From positions 39,611,920 to 39,675,919 of the forward strand of contig OW386285.2 in assembly GCA_936432065.2 (NCBI GenBank): 64,000 nt of DNA. The letters are read 5' to 3'. Shown piece by piece: positions 45,145 through 56,020 of this stretch. The notes beneath the pieces are model-generated. The model ran no database searches. It had not been told where the DNA came from and was given only the letters and a program-made list of their open reading frames with translations. Both the position numbers and the translations under genes were made by a program. The DNA is from Rutpela maculata. Taxonomy: Eukaryota; Arthropoda; Insecta; Coleoptera; Cerambycidae. The first letter of the stretch is position 1; every line of letters begins with the position of its first letter.

Positions 45145-46152
45145 ATTCAATGCCCAAAAGGGGATTATAGAGAACATTGCGAGGGGGGGGGGGGAGAATT
45201 TTCCTCTACAGGAATGTGTTGAGTGTAGTGAGGAGGTAAACATACTAAAAGTGCCCTCCTCTAGCCTCTCCGCTTCGAGTGGTGTGGAAAGGTCCCAATT
45301 TTCGATTCTTCGCTTATAACTCGTATAGAAAAAAGTATTCTATGCAGAATTAAACATAACCAAAATATGCGGAACAAAAATTAAAAATCATATTAGTGGG
45401 TCTTGACGAATTTCATATATTCACCACAAATTGCGGAAACTGAGGATCCCCTTTGCTGGATGAACTTACGTATGAGAAATCTCCCATTAATAACAAAATC
45501 AAATTTTGGTGTATGTACGTTTTTGGCGCCGATCCGATGCATTTTTTTAGAATTTTCAACATTCAAAATGTGTTTATTTTTTCTGCATATTTTGGTACCG
45601 CAGCTGACTTTGCCTTTGTAGCACGCGAATGTTCTGGTCATAAGTAGATTCTAATTTGTTCTATACTTCACTAAAATTTGATTCAAATCGGAAACAAAAT
45701 AAAACAGTTATAAGGGTGTCTGCGTTTTAAGTGAGTCACACAGTATATTTAAGAAAATGTACAGATTTCGACAAACTATTACGTTAGTAAATACGTCAAG
45801 TGTTGCAAAATAAAGATTGTTTTGTGACTGTGATTTATTACCAGACCACGGTAAACCACTTTCGTGAAAAATTCCATGTACCTAATTAATTTATTTATTA
45901 ATTATCGATTTTCACTGGCGAATATCTCGGAATATAACACTCAGGAAGAAAATAGATTACTTTTTTCCGTACGACGCATCGTTTCCGTGTTATAAGCGAA
46001 TAATCGAAAAAAGGGACCCCCTCACCCTGAAGCGGCAGGGCTAGAGGCGAGAACTTTTAGTATATTTCTATCTACCCCCGACACAATCCTGAAGAGGAAA
46101 ATCGCCCCCCCCCCCTCAGTGTTCTCTACAACTCTTTCGTCGACTGGACTGT
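45145..46152. mobile_element. Large palindromic element P, copy 1
   Basis: The right end reads CGACTGGACTGTA and the left end is a diverged partner. Outer arms of 200-250 bp share GGGGAGAATTTTCCTCT-like, AGGAGGTAAACATACTAAAA and TTCGATTCTTCGCTTATAAC. Unlike copy 2, the centre (about 45,375-45,640) is not palindromic. The 82-codon minus-strand frame there (45,393-45,641) is not recognised. Confidence 0.7.
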
Positions 46153-46330
46153 AGACACTAATAAATGATTACCTACTAAATTGAAACAGTATAAATAATA
46201 TGCAAAATGTCATGCAGCAAATTGAGTACCCTGAATAGAATTTATATAGAAATATAGTTTTATTTATATTAATAAATATATATAATATGTAGAAAATTAC
46301 GCTTTCAGAAAGTTTTATTAAAACGTAAAC

Positions 46331-46360
46331 TCGACACGTGTTTCGGCTTCGTTAGGCCCC
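46331..46360 (-). ncRNA. Hammerhead-ribozyme-like motif of a Penelope-like element (degenerate)
   Basis: The minus strand reads GGGGCCTAACGAAGCCGAAAC followed by ACACGTGTCGA. This is the order CUNANGA, short stem II, GAAAC, palindromic stem III and GUC that hammerhead motifs take in Penelope-like retroelements. The first core box is CTAACGA rather than CTGANGA, so cleavage is unlikely. It lies downstream of the GIY-YIG remnant, where such motifs are expected. Confidence 0.5.
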
Positions 46361-46559
46361 TGTCAATACTGAAAACAATACAAAGTTTAAAATTGTTGCT
46401 AGTAGGTATATATAAGACTTATAATTTAGGCAATGGAAATGCGATAGGATTAGCCTAAACATTACAATTCTACCTAGGTGGATCATTAAATGCTATAAAA
46501 TAAATTAAAATAGAACGCCTTAATTTACCATAAAATATATGCTAATATACTACATCGTT

Positions 46560-46822
46560 CCTTGAATTTTGACAACTTTAAGATGTTAAAACCCATGAAA
46601 ATCTGCTGTGTTTGTTACATTTTTATTATTTTTTACAGCCTTCAATTAATTGTTCCAATAAATCTAACTTGTTGCCCTTCTTTTCTGAATTCGACATTGT
46701 TTAAATCTACAAAGTGATTATTTTGTATACAATGTGTTCACATTCCAGTGCCACACATATTGTTCAATATTGAATTTTTATGTTCCGCAAGCCGCTTTTT
46801 TAGTTTTCGGCCAGTTTGACCA

Positions 46823-46826
<4 letters not shown>
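46560..46826 (-). pseudogene. Penelope-like element, GIY-YIG endonuclease 3' half (broken)
   Basis: The minus strand reads YIGQTGRKLKKRLAEHKNSI, then THCIQNNHFVDLNNVEF and, after a frame change, KKGNKLDLLEQLI. The YIGQTGR block and the following His and Asn positions are the GIY-YIG endonuclease of Penelope-like elements. The 5' half of the domain is at 47,720-47,965, separated by a LINE insertion. Stops and frameshifts show that it is dead. Confidence 0.75.
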
Positions 46827-46860
<34 letters not shown>

Positions 46861-47719
46861 CTTTATTCAATAATATCATAAAACGGTGTAGAACAAGTCA
46901 AAAAGAACATGAAATCTTGGTAAGTAAAAATTGGTATAAACATTACAATTACATACAAAAAAAAGTGTATAAAAAATAGTACATTTAAATAATATAAAAT
47001 AATAGTACATTTAAATAAAAACATTACTTTACAATGACGGATCAAAATGATGGGTAAAATATTCTGAAACACAGTAAAATGACTTTTCACATAAATAAGT
47101 TTTCAGCTTTACTTTAAAATTTTTTTTTGATAGGTTCTGATATTCTTGTGGTATTTTATTGTAAACTTTTATCACCTGCGTTACTACATTATGCTGTACT
47201 TGGGTGAAATTCGTTTGGGGCTGACGTAACACTGATCTTGCACAACCTCTAGTATTAAACATATGGCTGGTTTCATATCTACTAAATAATTCTTGGTAAT
47301 GTTCTTTGACGAAGCATGCACATTCATATATATACAAACATGTTTTTCTCTTTAAATATTTGACTACAGGTCTCTCTTCTTTTTAGGTGGAAAATACTTC
47401 TAACGCAAGATTTTTGGAGTTTGAAAATTCTAGATGAGTCAACAGAGTTTCCCCAAAAAATGATTCCATATTTTATTCTGGAGTTTACATACGAATAATA
47501 TGCCGATAATGCTGCTGCCTGATCTACGGAATTTGCTATGACACGTAACGCATACGTAAATGAACTTATTTTGCTAGCGTGATAATGTACGTGTTCTTTC
47601 CAATTTAATTGTGAGCAATTTCAATACCTAGGAACTTGGTGTGCTGAGTGGTCGTAAGGGTTTGGTTGTCATAAGTTAATGTAAAAGGATCTTCTGCCCT
47701 CAAGGTAAATTTCATTATA
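46827..47719 (-). pseudogene. LINE 3' part inserted into the Penelope-like element
   Basis: The minus strand reads MKFTLRAEDPFTLTYDNQTL and TTTQHTKFLGIEI, then after a frame change ASKISSFTYALRVIANSV, NSRIKYGIIFWGNS and RIFKLQKSCVRSIFH. After another frame change it reads VQHNVVTQVIKVYNKIPQEY and FKVKLKTYLCEKSFYCVSEY. This is the thumb to C-terminus of a Jockey/CR1-like LINE, 5'-truncated. It ends in an (ATT)n tail (46,827-46,858 on the plus strand as AAT repeats). The insertion separates CDA from YIGQTGR of the host element, with a short A/T target sequence. Confidence 0.85.
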
Positions 47720-47965
47720 GCATCACAGTTATTACAGTTCAACTTATATACGCCAGCTTTGTCCAATTTTTCCATTTTGTCTTTGTTATTATTTAACATC
47801 TTCCTTAAATTGATTTCATGAACAGAAATTGTTTTACATCCTAATTTATTAAGTTTGTTACTAATTTTGTCACTAATCTTGGGCCTATAATTGATACATT
47901 CGTAAATGGGTTTTTGTGAGGAACCAGCATAGAACTCTTCTATCTATCTTTCTATTTATATTATA
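47720..47965 (-). pseudogene. Penelope-like element, linker and GIY-YIG 5' half (broken)
   Basis: The minus strand reads KISDKISNKLNKLGCKTISV, NNNKDKMEKLDKAGVYKLNC and NNCDA. The linker followed by (S/A)GVYKL.C..C is the start of the GIY-YIG endonuclease that follows the reverse transcriptase of Penelope-like elements. It continues, after the LINE, at 46,826. The reverse transcriptase itself is not present upstream. Confidence 0.75.
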
Positions 47966-48946
47966 TGAAATTTCGTATTCGCTTTTATTTTAGAGTTGGA
48001 AAAGGAATAAATAATTCTAGAGTGCCATGAAATCTCTTCCCTAATCTCACTTTAAAATAGAAATGACCAATTTGCATTATGCAGTAGCGGTTAAATCGGA
48101 GAAATTGAGTGAAATTGAGGATTTCAGTTTGCGAATGATGAATGATATCGATCTCCAATAGATGTATTGTTAATGGGAACTACAACGTCCATCTGAAAAT
48201 CAAGTCAGTGTTATTTATTTCAAATCGAATTAATCTGAACGATAAACAAGGTGGTGATCATTAATTTTCAATGGAAAGTTTCCGCTTGTCTCCTTACCTG
48301 CCAAAAATAATGCGGTGACTGCATTATTTACAAGTCTTTATACTTTCTTGGTAAAGTGCAGTATGACAGTAAATGAGTGATGGAGAAAAATCGAGGAATT
48401 GTCGGAATATATAAATGTCTCAAACAAAAGTAATTTTCAACTTTTCGGCGGATATAACGACTGAGATCGTTGTATGCACAATTAATTTTTGACAAAGGAG
48501 ATTTGCTAGAGAGATGCTATACAATAATGTGAGCAATCCTTTTTTTGGGTTTATCCGTAGAACATTCCCAGAGATTTATAGCTCGAAGCAGAACATCGTC
48601 GGTCCGGTTATATGTACGTTAAAAGAAAACTTGGAAGAAAAGAAAATTGTTTAATAACGCAATAGAAGAAAAAATGCTAATTTTGATATGAGATTTTTAT
48701 TGATTGGGCTCACTCACTTCATATAAACTATTTAAAAAAATTATCTGGAAGTTGATTTGTTAATTATTTTATTTATTGAGATATGAATGAACTAAATACA
48801 TTTACGGCAAACCCGTATAATAATTTGAATTCTTTAACAGATATGACAAATAGAAAAATTATAAACAATTATAACAAACTGGGACAGGCAAGCAAAATTT
48901 AATAATTTCAATGAAAATGCTTTTTTAAAATATTTTTATTTAAATA
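47966..48946. other. AT-rich stretch, nothing recognised
   Basis: No Penelope reverse transcriptase or other coding block could be recognised here. Confidence 0.4.
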
Positions 48947-50122
48947 TAGTCCAATCAATGAATGCCCAAAAGGCGATTGTAAAGAACATTTTGGAGGGGA
49001 GAATTTTTCTCTTCAGGGATGTGTTGGGGGTAGTCAGGAGGTAAACATACTAAAAATCCCCTCCCCTATCCCCGCCGCTTCAGGGGGGAGGGGGGGTGGA
49101 AAGGTTCCTATTTTCGATTCTTCACTTATAACTCGGAAACGATGCGCTGTATGGGAAAAGGTAGTCTATGCAAAATTAAACGTAATTAAATTTTCCACAA
49201 GAATGTTTATATTCATTTTCTTCCTATGTGTTATAGTTTACGAGATGTTCGCCAGCGAAAATCGATAATTAATAAAAAAAAAATCAATTATGTACCTTGT
49301 ATATTTCTATCAAAGCGGTTTACCGTGGTCTACTAATAAATCACAGTCACAAAAAAATCTTTATTTTACAAACGTAATATTTTGTCGAAATCTATACATT
49401 TCCTTAAATATACAGTGTGACTCACTTAAAATGAAGATACCCTTATAACTTTTTCATTTTGTTTCCGATTTGAATCAAATTTCACTCAAGTATAGAACAA
49501 ATTAGGATCTACTTATGACCAGAAAAGCATTCACCTGCTATAAAGGCAAATCCACCAATTTGTTCTATACTTGAGTAAAATTTGATTCAAATCGGAAACA
49601 AAATGAAAAAGTTATAAGAGTATCTTCATTTTAAGTGAGTCACACTGTATATTTAAGGAAATGTCTAGATTTCGACAAGATATTACATTAGTAAATACGT
49701 CGAGTGTTGTAAAATAAAGATTGTTATGTGACTGTGATTTATTGGCAGACCACGGTAAACCGCTTCGATAGAAATATTCAAGGTAAATAACTGATTTTTT
49801 TTTTTTATTAATTATCGATTTTCGCTGGCGAACATCTCGTAAACTATAACACATAGGAAGAAAATGAACATGCACATTCTTGTGGAAAATTTAATTACAT
49901 TTAATTTTGCATAGATTACCTTTTCCCATGCGACGCATCGTTTCCGAGTTATAAGCGAAGAATAGAAAAAAGGAACTTTCCACCCCCCTCCCCCCCTGAA
50001 GAGGCGGGGCTAGGGGCGGGGACTTTTACTATGTTTACCTTCTGACTACCCCCAACACATTCCTGAGGAGATAAATTCTCCCCTCCAAGATGTTCTCTAC
50101 AACTCTTTCATTGACTGGACTA
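48947..50122. mobile_element. 1.18-kb near-perfect palindromic element P, copy 2
   Basis: The ends TAGTCCAATCAATGAA and TTCATTGACTGGACTA bound arms of more than 550 bp that meet near 49,535. Shared blocks include AGGAGGTAAACATACTAAAA, CGCCAGCGAAAATCGATAAT, GGTTTACCGTGGTC and TTAAGTGAGTCACACTGTAT. It is related to 45,145-46,152, whose centre is not folded. The ORF on the minus strand at 49,612-49,875 is arm sequence. Confidence 0.85.
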
Positions 50123-50389
50123 ATAGAGATAACTATATTTTAACCATAAAAGAATTATAGTAATAAATGCACATGATTACCGCGTGTAATGGATCCTATT
50201 GGAGTTTTAATTTGGAGCGGAAGTCAATCAAAAGACATTTTGCAGGGGATTATGTAATCAATGTCACTCTGTTATATGCGACGTTTGACACTGGTGACAG
50301 TTCAGTTCATCACTATCTTCCATTTAGTGTCAAGGTACAGGTTATTATTTGTCTTAAAAATAAGTAATAATCAAAGCAAAATAAGTTAA

Positions 50390-50765
50390 AAACGTACTGT
50401 TCGTCTGTTCACTGAACCTTTTATATAATTGTTACACATTCTATAAGATACTCTTCGCAGTTTTTTGTAAATCAATTATTGAGCGGGGGTCCGTAGAGAG
50501 GGCCCGCCAGAGATTTTGGCAAATTTTTTTTTTCAAATTTCTCCCCCCCGCTAATTATTAAGCGCGGGGGCCCGTAGCGATGGCCCGCCAGAGATTTTGA
50601 CAAACAAAAATCTTTTCCCGCTCATTAATTATTAGGCGCGGGGGCCCGCCAGTGAATTTAGTACCGGTGCCCATGATTTGTGCCGGGGGCCTGATCATAC
50701 CCCATTTGGGTTTCGAACCCGGGACAGTCAAAAGCGTAAAAGCTGCACATGTGCATAATGAATTT
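50390..50765 (-). mobile_element. E2: ACTCTTCGC-family MITE copy, truncated
   Basis: On the minus strand this copy matches E4 and E3 from the tail (AACGTACTGTTCGTCTG, ATACTCTTCGCAGTTTTTTG on the plus strand). It then carries a GC-rich tandem repeat and a tRNA-like module at 50,695-50,755 with the B box GGGTTCGAAACCC. The part beyond the module is not recognisable. Confidence 0.6.
50475..50660. repeat. GC-rich ~76-bp tandem repeat, 2.4 copies
   Basis: Units beginning ATTATTGAGCGGGGGTCC, ATTATTAAGCGCGGGGGC and ATTATTAGGCGCGGGGGC start at about 50,475, 50,554 and 50,628. Each contains GGCCCGCCAGAGATTTTG except the shortened third. The GC content is far above the surroundings. Confidence 0.85.
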
Positions 50766-51119
50766 ATTTAAAATAATTTATTATTGTTACAAACAATAAT
50801 AATGTAATAATTTTGAACAGGTACCTACAATCAATATTTTCGCAGTTTTTGAGGGAGAGCATTTCTCGAGGTGGATCTTTTCGAAAAGCTACTTATTTTG
50901 ACTAGTTCTATTCACGGTTAAAATGATTTGCTATTACTCAAAAGTGGAAATATCAAAACACCCAAGTCACTAAGCTATAACTCGTTTTTTGATTATAATG
51001 ACCTTTAGTAGGACATATTTTGACGGCTTTGAGATTTTGAAACATCAGTATATCATCATTAATTTTATATCAAATTCAGCTTGTGACAACTAAACCCCCA
51101 CAGAACTTATTTTTATGGG
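50766..51119. other. AT-rich stretch between E2 and E3
   Basis: Nothing recognised. It may be diverged interior of either element. Confidence 0.35.
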
Positions 51120-51680
51120 CACCGAGCACTCTACTATAACTTAAAAGTCCGATTGTATTGAAATTTGTAAAATAAGTTGGTGTTAGCTAGAGGAAGAACT
51201 CTATTGTATTTGAAGAAAATCAATAAGTAAATAAGAAAGTTATTAATCATTTAATTTAAATTTTTTTTTTTCATTTCGTCGCTTGTACTTAAATAGAAAT
51301 CTTGCGAAATATTATCTCTATAATTTTTTTTTGTTTATACATTTTAATGTATATTTCATAATAATATATTTAATGCGTTGAAATATAATTCTCTAAGATA
51401 TCTATTACAGACATTCAATTTCTCCAGTAATGTGTGATGGTCAAGTGGCTAAAGTTTTGGCTTTGCAATCCAAAGATCCTCTGTTCGAATCCCACAAAGG
51501 TTGGATGTTTTTTTTTCAATTTTTTTTTCATATATATTTTTTCACAACAAAGTTGGTATCACAAAATTTAGGATGTCCAAAAACTAACATTATTTACAAG
51601 AAAACTGCGAAGAGTATCCTATGGAATGTGTACCAATTATATAAAAAGGTCAGTAAATTGGCGAAGAGTACCTACGTTTT
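51120..51680 (+). mobile_element. E3: ACTCTTCGC-family MITE copy
   Basis: Colinear with E1: TCCGATTGTATTGAAATTTG, GTTAGCTAGAGGAAGAA, AT-rich interior, a tRNA-like module (51,431-51,505), AACAAAGTTGGTATCAC, ATGTCCAAAAACTAACATT, then GCGAAGAGTATCC and GGCGAAGAGTACC. The 5' end with the GTCC run is missing. The tail continues GTTTTTAGCTTGTTT as in E4 but not E1. Confidence 0.75.
51431..51505 (+). ncRNA. tRNA-like module of E3
   Basis: TGATGGTCAAGTGGCTAAAG resembles an A box and D-arm. TTTGG and CCAAA pair around a loop containing GCA, and CTGTTCGAATCCC is the B box/T-arm. The layout is Cys(GCA)-like, but the acceptor stem and T-stem pair poorly, so a working tRNA is unlikely. A T-run follows 51,509. 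Confidence 0.4.
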
Positions 51681-51721
51681 TAGCTTGTTTCAATTTCTTA
51701 AACCTAAAAAATTCCTTTTTA

Positions 51722-51765
51722 TGCATACAGCATGCATACAGCATGCATACAGCATGCATACAGCA
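51722..51765 (+). repeat. 11-bp tandem repeat, four copies
   Basis: Four exact copies of TGCATACAGCA lead directly into ATACTCTTCGC, the terminus of the E family. Confidence 0.9.
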
Positions 51766-51869
51766 TACTCTTCGCTCTTCACAGGTTCATCAGTTATATA
51801 AAAACTTCAATAAACCGGCAAAAAGTATAATGTTAGTAGTTTTGAAAACAGGAAATTCAAGTTCTTAAA

Positions 51870-53565
51870 AGATTTTCGAACGACACGATGCTGTTATGTT
51901 ATCCAGGAATGGGAGAAGTTATAGTATTCTTGCGATTTATATATTCCTTGCAGTTCTTCTTTTTCTCTGTAAGAATAATATTTTCTTCAGTTCTCTTCAG
52001 ACTTTCAATTGACTGTCAATTTTTATAAAAATTATCAAGAGTAAAAAAGTCTCAAAATAAATTTCTGTACAACCTGAAATAGAACTTTTGATTAATAGCT
52101 GGATAGGAAAAATCCATATAATGATGATCTGCTCTAAATAAATAACGTGATATCTTGGAAATTGAGCAGTTTCTTGGAAATTTTAACGAAGATTTTGGAG
52201 AGTTGAGAGGTTCACATTGAGTGGAGGTAACTTAATTTAAATATGGATATTTTGATTTAATCTAAGTTCCATATTCACTTATTTTAGAAAACATCTATAT
52301 AACTAACTCTTACATAAAAGTTGGCATTTTTTTTGTTCTATAAACTTAAAATTTTACCCAATCTTCAGCAAAATATTAAGATTGTGTTTTAGTCTAGCAT
52401 TCAATAATTGCATACTGCACAATATAGGCTTTGCTGATGTTGAATGATTCTTAAAATATAAATAAAATCTGTATTACTCAACAAGCCAAAAATTTATATT
52501 GTAATCAGTATACGCCATAATTTTTGCGAACACAGATTTTAGAGTCATAATCGACATACAATGTCTTTCCCAGGCTCATTTCCCGGACGGCTTAGAATTG
52601 CTCAAGCGCTGTATATGGTAATGCAACGACATAGATTGTTGTCCTGCAGCAGCCTCTGTTGGTGGAGGTAACGCTAAATTTAATTATCCATTTTTCGGCT
52701 CATTTGACATCTAACCGTTGAGTTGAGGGAAAAATACTTATATGCTTTTTATACAACATTCTCTTCTCTACGTAACTGTTAGAGGAGGTATAAGGGCAAA
52801 TTCGATTTTGACGCCAGTTTACAAAAGAGAGCCGAGCGTCTCATACATTTTGAGTAAAAAAATTGTGTAAGAAATAACCAAAATTGCATTTTTTTTTAAT
52901 TCCTCAGCAAAAAATTATCTGGGCAATGAAATCTGCCAATAATTTTCCCAAAATGGTGAAATGGTCATAGATATATTTCAAAATAACAAAGCAATAAAGC
53001 TGTACAATTAAGAGTTAGCTATATAAATTATATTGTAATATTGTAAATTCATTTGTTACGTGTGGAAGAAGTGAAAATTATTTGTATGCCGTCAGCGACA
53101 TATTACCGATAGAAACGTCGCGTCGTACTGAATATACCTTTTTATTTTGTTTCTACAGAACCATATCAATGTTCTGACGTTCTGTATGGAAATTTTAATT
53201 AAAACACCTAATTAAAGTAGTTGTTTTTAGTGCGTTGTATAATTAACGGGCTTTCTGGATTTTAACGTTAAACATTTTCGTAATGCCAATTAGCGTTTCT
53301 ATTGATAGAATTGAAACGAAATTACAAAAACTGGTGAGTTTACAAATTTATTCGTTAATTGATAGATATAAAGATAATTTTTAATTTTTTTAAATTAAAT
53401 AACATTTTGCGACACGTACTAATTAGCAAATGGTATTACCTATATTTAATTTAATCAAATATATATATTGTATGTTATAATAGTACAAGAATTTTTAACA
53501 ATTACCGTAATTTTTTTTTTACAGAAATCCATATCATAACATGTTCAAAACAAATATAAAAAACA
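51870..53565. other. AT-rich stretch, nothing recognised
   Basis: Locally less AT-rich around 52,560-52,680, but no coding frame or repeat pair was recognised. Confidence 0.4.
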
Positions 53566-53569
53566 ATGT

Positions 53570-54110
53570 CTGTCTGTATGTATCTATATCTGTGTATATG
53601 TGGTCTGGATCTGGATCTGTATTGTTTAGCGGGGGGTGAGCTTACGCTCAGGCCTCATAAGCGGGCCCATTGTGCTGCCCCCGTAAGTGGTGGCATGTCC
53701 ACCGAGCCTCTCATTCCTGAAGCCAACCAACACTTGTGACGTATTTGAGGAGGAGACCAGGTGAGGCGCCAACTATGTTGGCCATACTGGGCCAGAAGTC
53801 TCCCAGTATGGATCCTCTTTTCGTTGAGAGAGCAGGGCAGTGACAGAGCACATGCTCGGCAGTCTCGTCATCCAGATTACACCCCTCTACACTTGGGGTT
53901 GTCTATAACTCCCAGTGTATGGAAGTGTTTGTTTAGTCTGCAGTGTCCCGTTAGTAATCCTACATAAATGCGCAGATTACTCCTGGACATCTGGAGACAG
54001 TGTTTGCCTAGCTTACGACTGGGTGTGGCAAAAGCCATTCTGCTATGTCTGCAGCTGCTCAGACCACCCTAACAGTCCGCTTTGAGTGTATAGTTCTTGT
54101 ATGTGTGGTA
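53570..54110 (-). pseudogene. LINE 3' end, RNase H to zinc-finger C-terminus (broken)
   Basis: The minus strand reads SRSNLRIYVGLLTGHCRLNK, then HLHTLGVIDNPKCRG, and after further frame changes the Cys/His-type tail around CSVTALLSQRKEDPYW. The S...LR..VGLLTGHC.L..HL..LG pattern is the end of ORF2 in RNase-H-carrying LINEs of the I group. It ends in a simple tail rich in CAGATC and ATACAGACAG near 53,570-53,635. Confidence 0.7.
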
Positions 54111-54164
54111 TGTGCATGTTTATGTAAGCTGTTTCTTGTAAGCACTGTAACTTATTGGCCTTAA

Positions 54165-54562
54165 ATTTTTTTTTTTTTTAGTCTTTTTATTTAACGTCGG
54201 TCTATTTCCGCTACCAGAGCTTATCACCGATGCCAAGAGACGAGCTACTCCCAACCTGGAAATTTTGCTGAACCACTTCTCGTAAGAAGAGTAGGGATCT
54301 TTTACTTGCCTAACATTTAATAGACAAGGGGCCGCCTGCTTTACAACCTCTCCGAAGGATGGTATATACACTACGTAATCCTCGTCTTGAAATTACATAG
54401 CTTCCGCGTATACGCTGATATACAAGCCGCTAGAAGGTGGGACGAGATCGCTGTATTTCCCAAGATGGATTTCACCCATCCAGGTACTAACCGCGCTGAA
54501 CGTTGCTTCACTGGAGTATCTAAATACAATCCCACTCAAGACGCGTCTACGCCGGCCCCCTT
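54165..54562 (-). mobile_element. 5S rRNA-derived SINE (SINE3-like)
   Basis: The minus strand starts GCCGGCGTAGACGCG. It contains GTGAAGCAACGTTCAGCG and GCGGTTAGTACCTGGATGGG, then TTGGGAAATACAGCGATC, in the order and spacing of 5S rRNA (box A, intermediate element, box C) over about 120 bp. A unique body of about 270 bp follows and ends in an A-rich tail (54,167-54,180 as T-run on the plus strand). Substitutions relative to 5S show that it is not a functional 5S gene. Confidence 0.8.
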
Positions 54563-54662
54563 AACAATTTTATTTTCCTGGAACATATGTGAAATATGAA
54601 TACTCCTTTGGCCATATTCATCAAACAAATATGAAGATGCACAAAATATTGAAACTAGATAT

Positions 54663-55240
54663 ACAGTGTGTGTTAAGTGACACGCCAATTTTATTTTAAA
54701 ATGTAATTAGTGTATAAGACTATTACGAAATTAATGAAACGGGTGTTATCGACTGCGTTAGATTTCATATTTTTATTGGATCATATGTGAAACAGAAGAC
54801 TAGAATGTCTCCTATTGAAAATGGGTCATATCCGTCGTGATCGCTAGTGGCACGTAAACTGTCATATTTTATATAAACCATGTTTTATTGTAATGTTAGA
54901 TCGAAATGTTATTGAGTATTTTGAATAAGCACATCAAAATATGATGATGTATCATCAAAACGGCAATACACAGTGTGTCCTTCGGTATTGAATGAATTTT
55001 ACATAAATCAGGTGTCATTTTATTTTAAAATACTATTAATAAATGAAAGTTGTAGAACTGCGCAGTTTGTTGCGAATACTTCTTAAACGCGATAACTCCT
55101 GTTACACTTAAAATTTCAAGTTCAAATTTGAAACGTACGTAAAATAGCATAATAGAATACTCCCAACTGAAATTGGGTCGTATCACATACGTGATCGATA
55201 GAGATGTGTAAACTGTCATGTCTTATAAACACAAAAGTCA
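54663..55240 (+). repeat. Diverged direct repeat of ~220 bp
   Basis: The segments 54,663-54,890 and 55,005-55,235 share TTTTATTTTAAAAT, GTCATAT..CGTGATCG and GTAAACTGTCAT at equivalent positions. It is non-coding, and the two-copy array may be a decayed element. Confidence 0.55.
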
Positions 55241-56020
55241 AGGAGAGAGTTACACATTTGGATAAATGCAGATATACATTCATACCCACTGACATAGTCA
55301 GTGCTTGGTTGGGACTCAAATCCAACATACAATGGTCAGTGTAACCAGCATATCTGCCGCACAATATACCTTAGTCCACTAAGCTACCTCGCTATACACT
55401 ATGTTTATCGAAACTGCAATATAATGTACGTCTTCTAGGTTCGAAAGAGCTCTACGTAGATTAGGTGATTGATTTATTGATTTACCAGCGTGCTGTAGGC
55501 ATTGCTGCCACACCCAATGTTATACAGCTGGGCCTGCTACGTCCACGCTCGGTTGGACTAAGGTCATGCTTGTTGCCAGCAGCAAGAGCCACGTGGCGCA
55601 TGGTAAAAGAATGTGGAATGGGAGGTGTAGGTATTTGTGAAATGCGTTACCGCATTGTGTCGTGAGGGAGCGTTTAAGCTCCCTTTTCTGTGTTTTTGGT
55701 TCTGGACTTCTGCCTCTTCTGAGTCTTCTTGTGAAATATGTTGCCGCGTTGTGTCGTAATATGGAGTGTTAATGCTCCTCTTTTTGTGTTTCTGCTTCTT
55801 CGAATCTTCTTTTCTGAGTCTTCTGATTCCTCGGTTTCTGATTGTGGTAGATTATATATCGTTGCGATTTCTTTGTGGTGTTCATTTTTTGATTCTGATC
55901 CTCTCAGTTGTTGTTCTCCACTGTAACATTGTCTCCCTATTTTTAGTTTGTCGATGTTCGGTGCTAGCGAGCGCATTCTTCAGTAGATGTGTTGGGTCCC
56001 TTCCTTAGGTATGTCCCCAG
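55241..56020. other. GC-richer segment, coding origin unclear
   Basis: The composition resembles LINE coding DNA. The minus strand at 55,674-55,976 has a Lys/Glu-rich frame (ETEESEDSEKKIRRSRN) that may be part of the adjacent LINE or an unrelated fragment. No domain was recognised. Confidence 0.3.

Noticed and set aside
45393..45641. 82-codon minus-strand frame in the centre of palindrome copy 1
   Set aside because: Not recognised, and the related copy at 48,947 lacks the region; kept only as a note on the centre.
50167..50367. 66-codon plus-strand frame ending at a donor-like AAG|GTACAG
   Set aside because: Stops directly upstream in all frames after the nearest acceptor, so it cannot be an internal exon, and no start evidence exists.
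51431..51505. Functional tRNA-Cys gene
   Set aside because: Acceptor and T stems pair poorly, and the sequence is a fixed part of a MITE, so it is called tRNA-like only.
54440..54562. Functional 5S rRNA gene
   Set aside because: Many substitutions and fusion to a non-5S body with an A-rich tail show a SINE.
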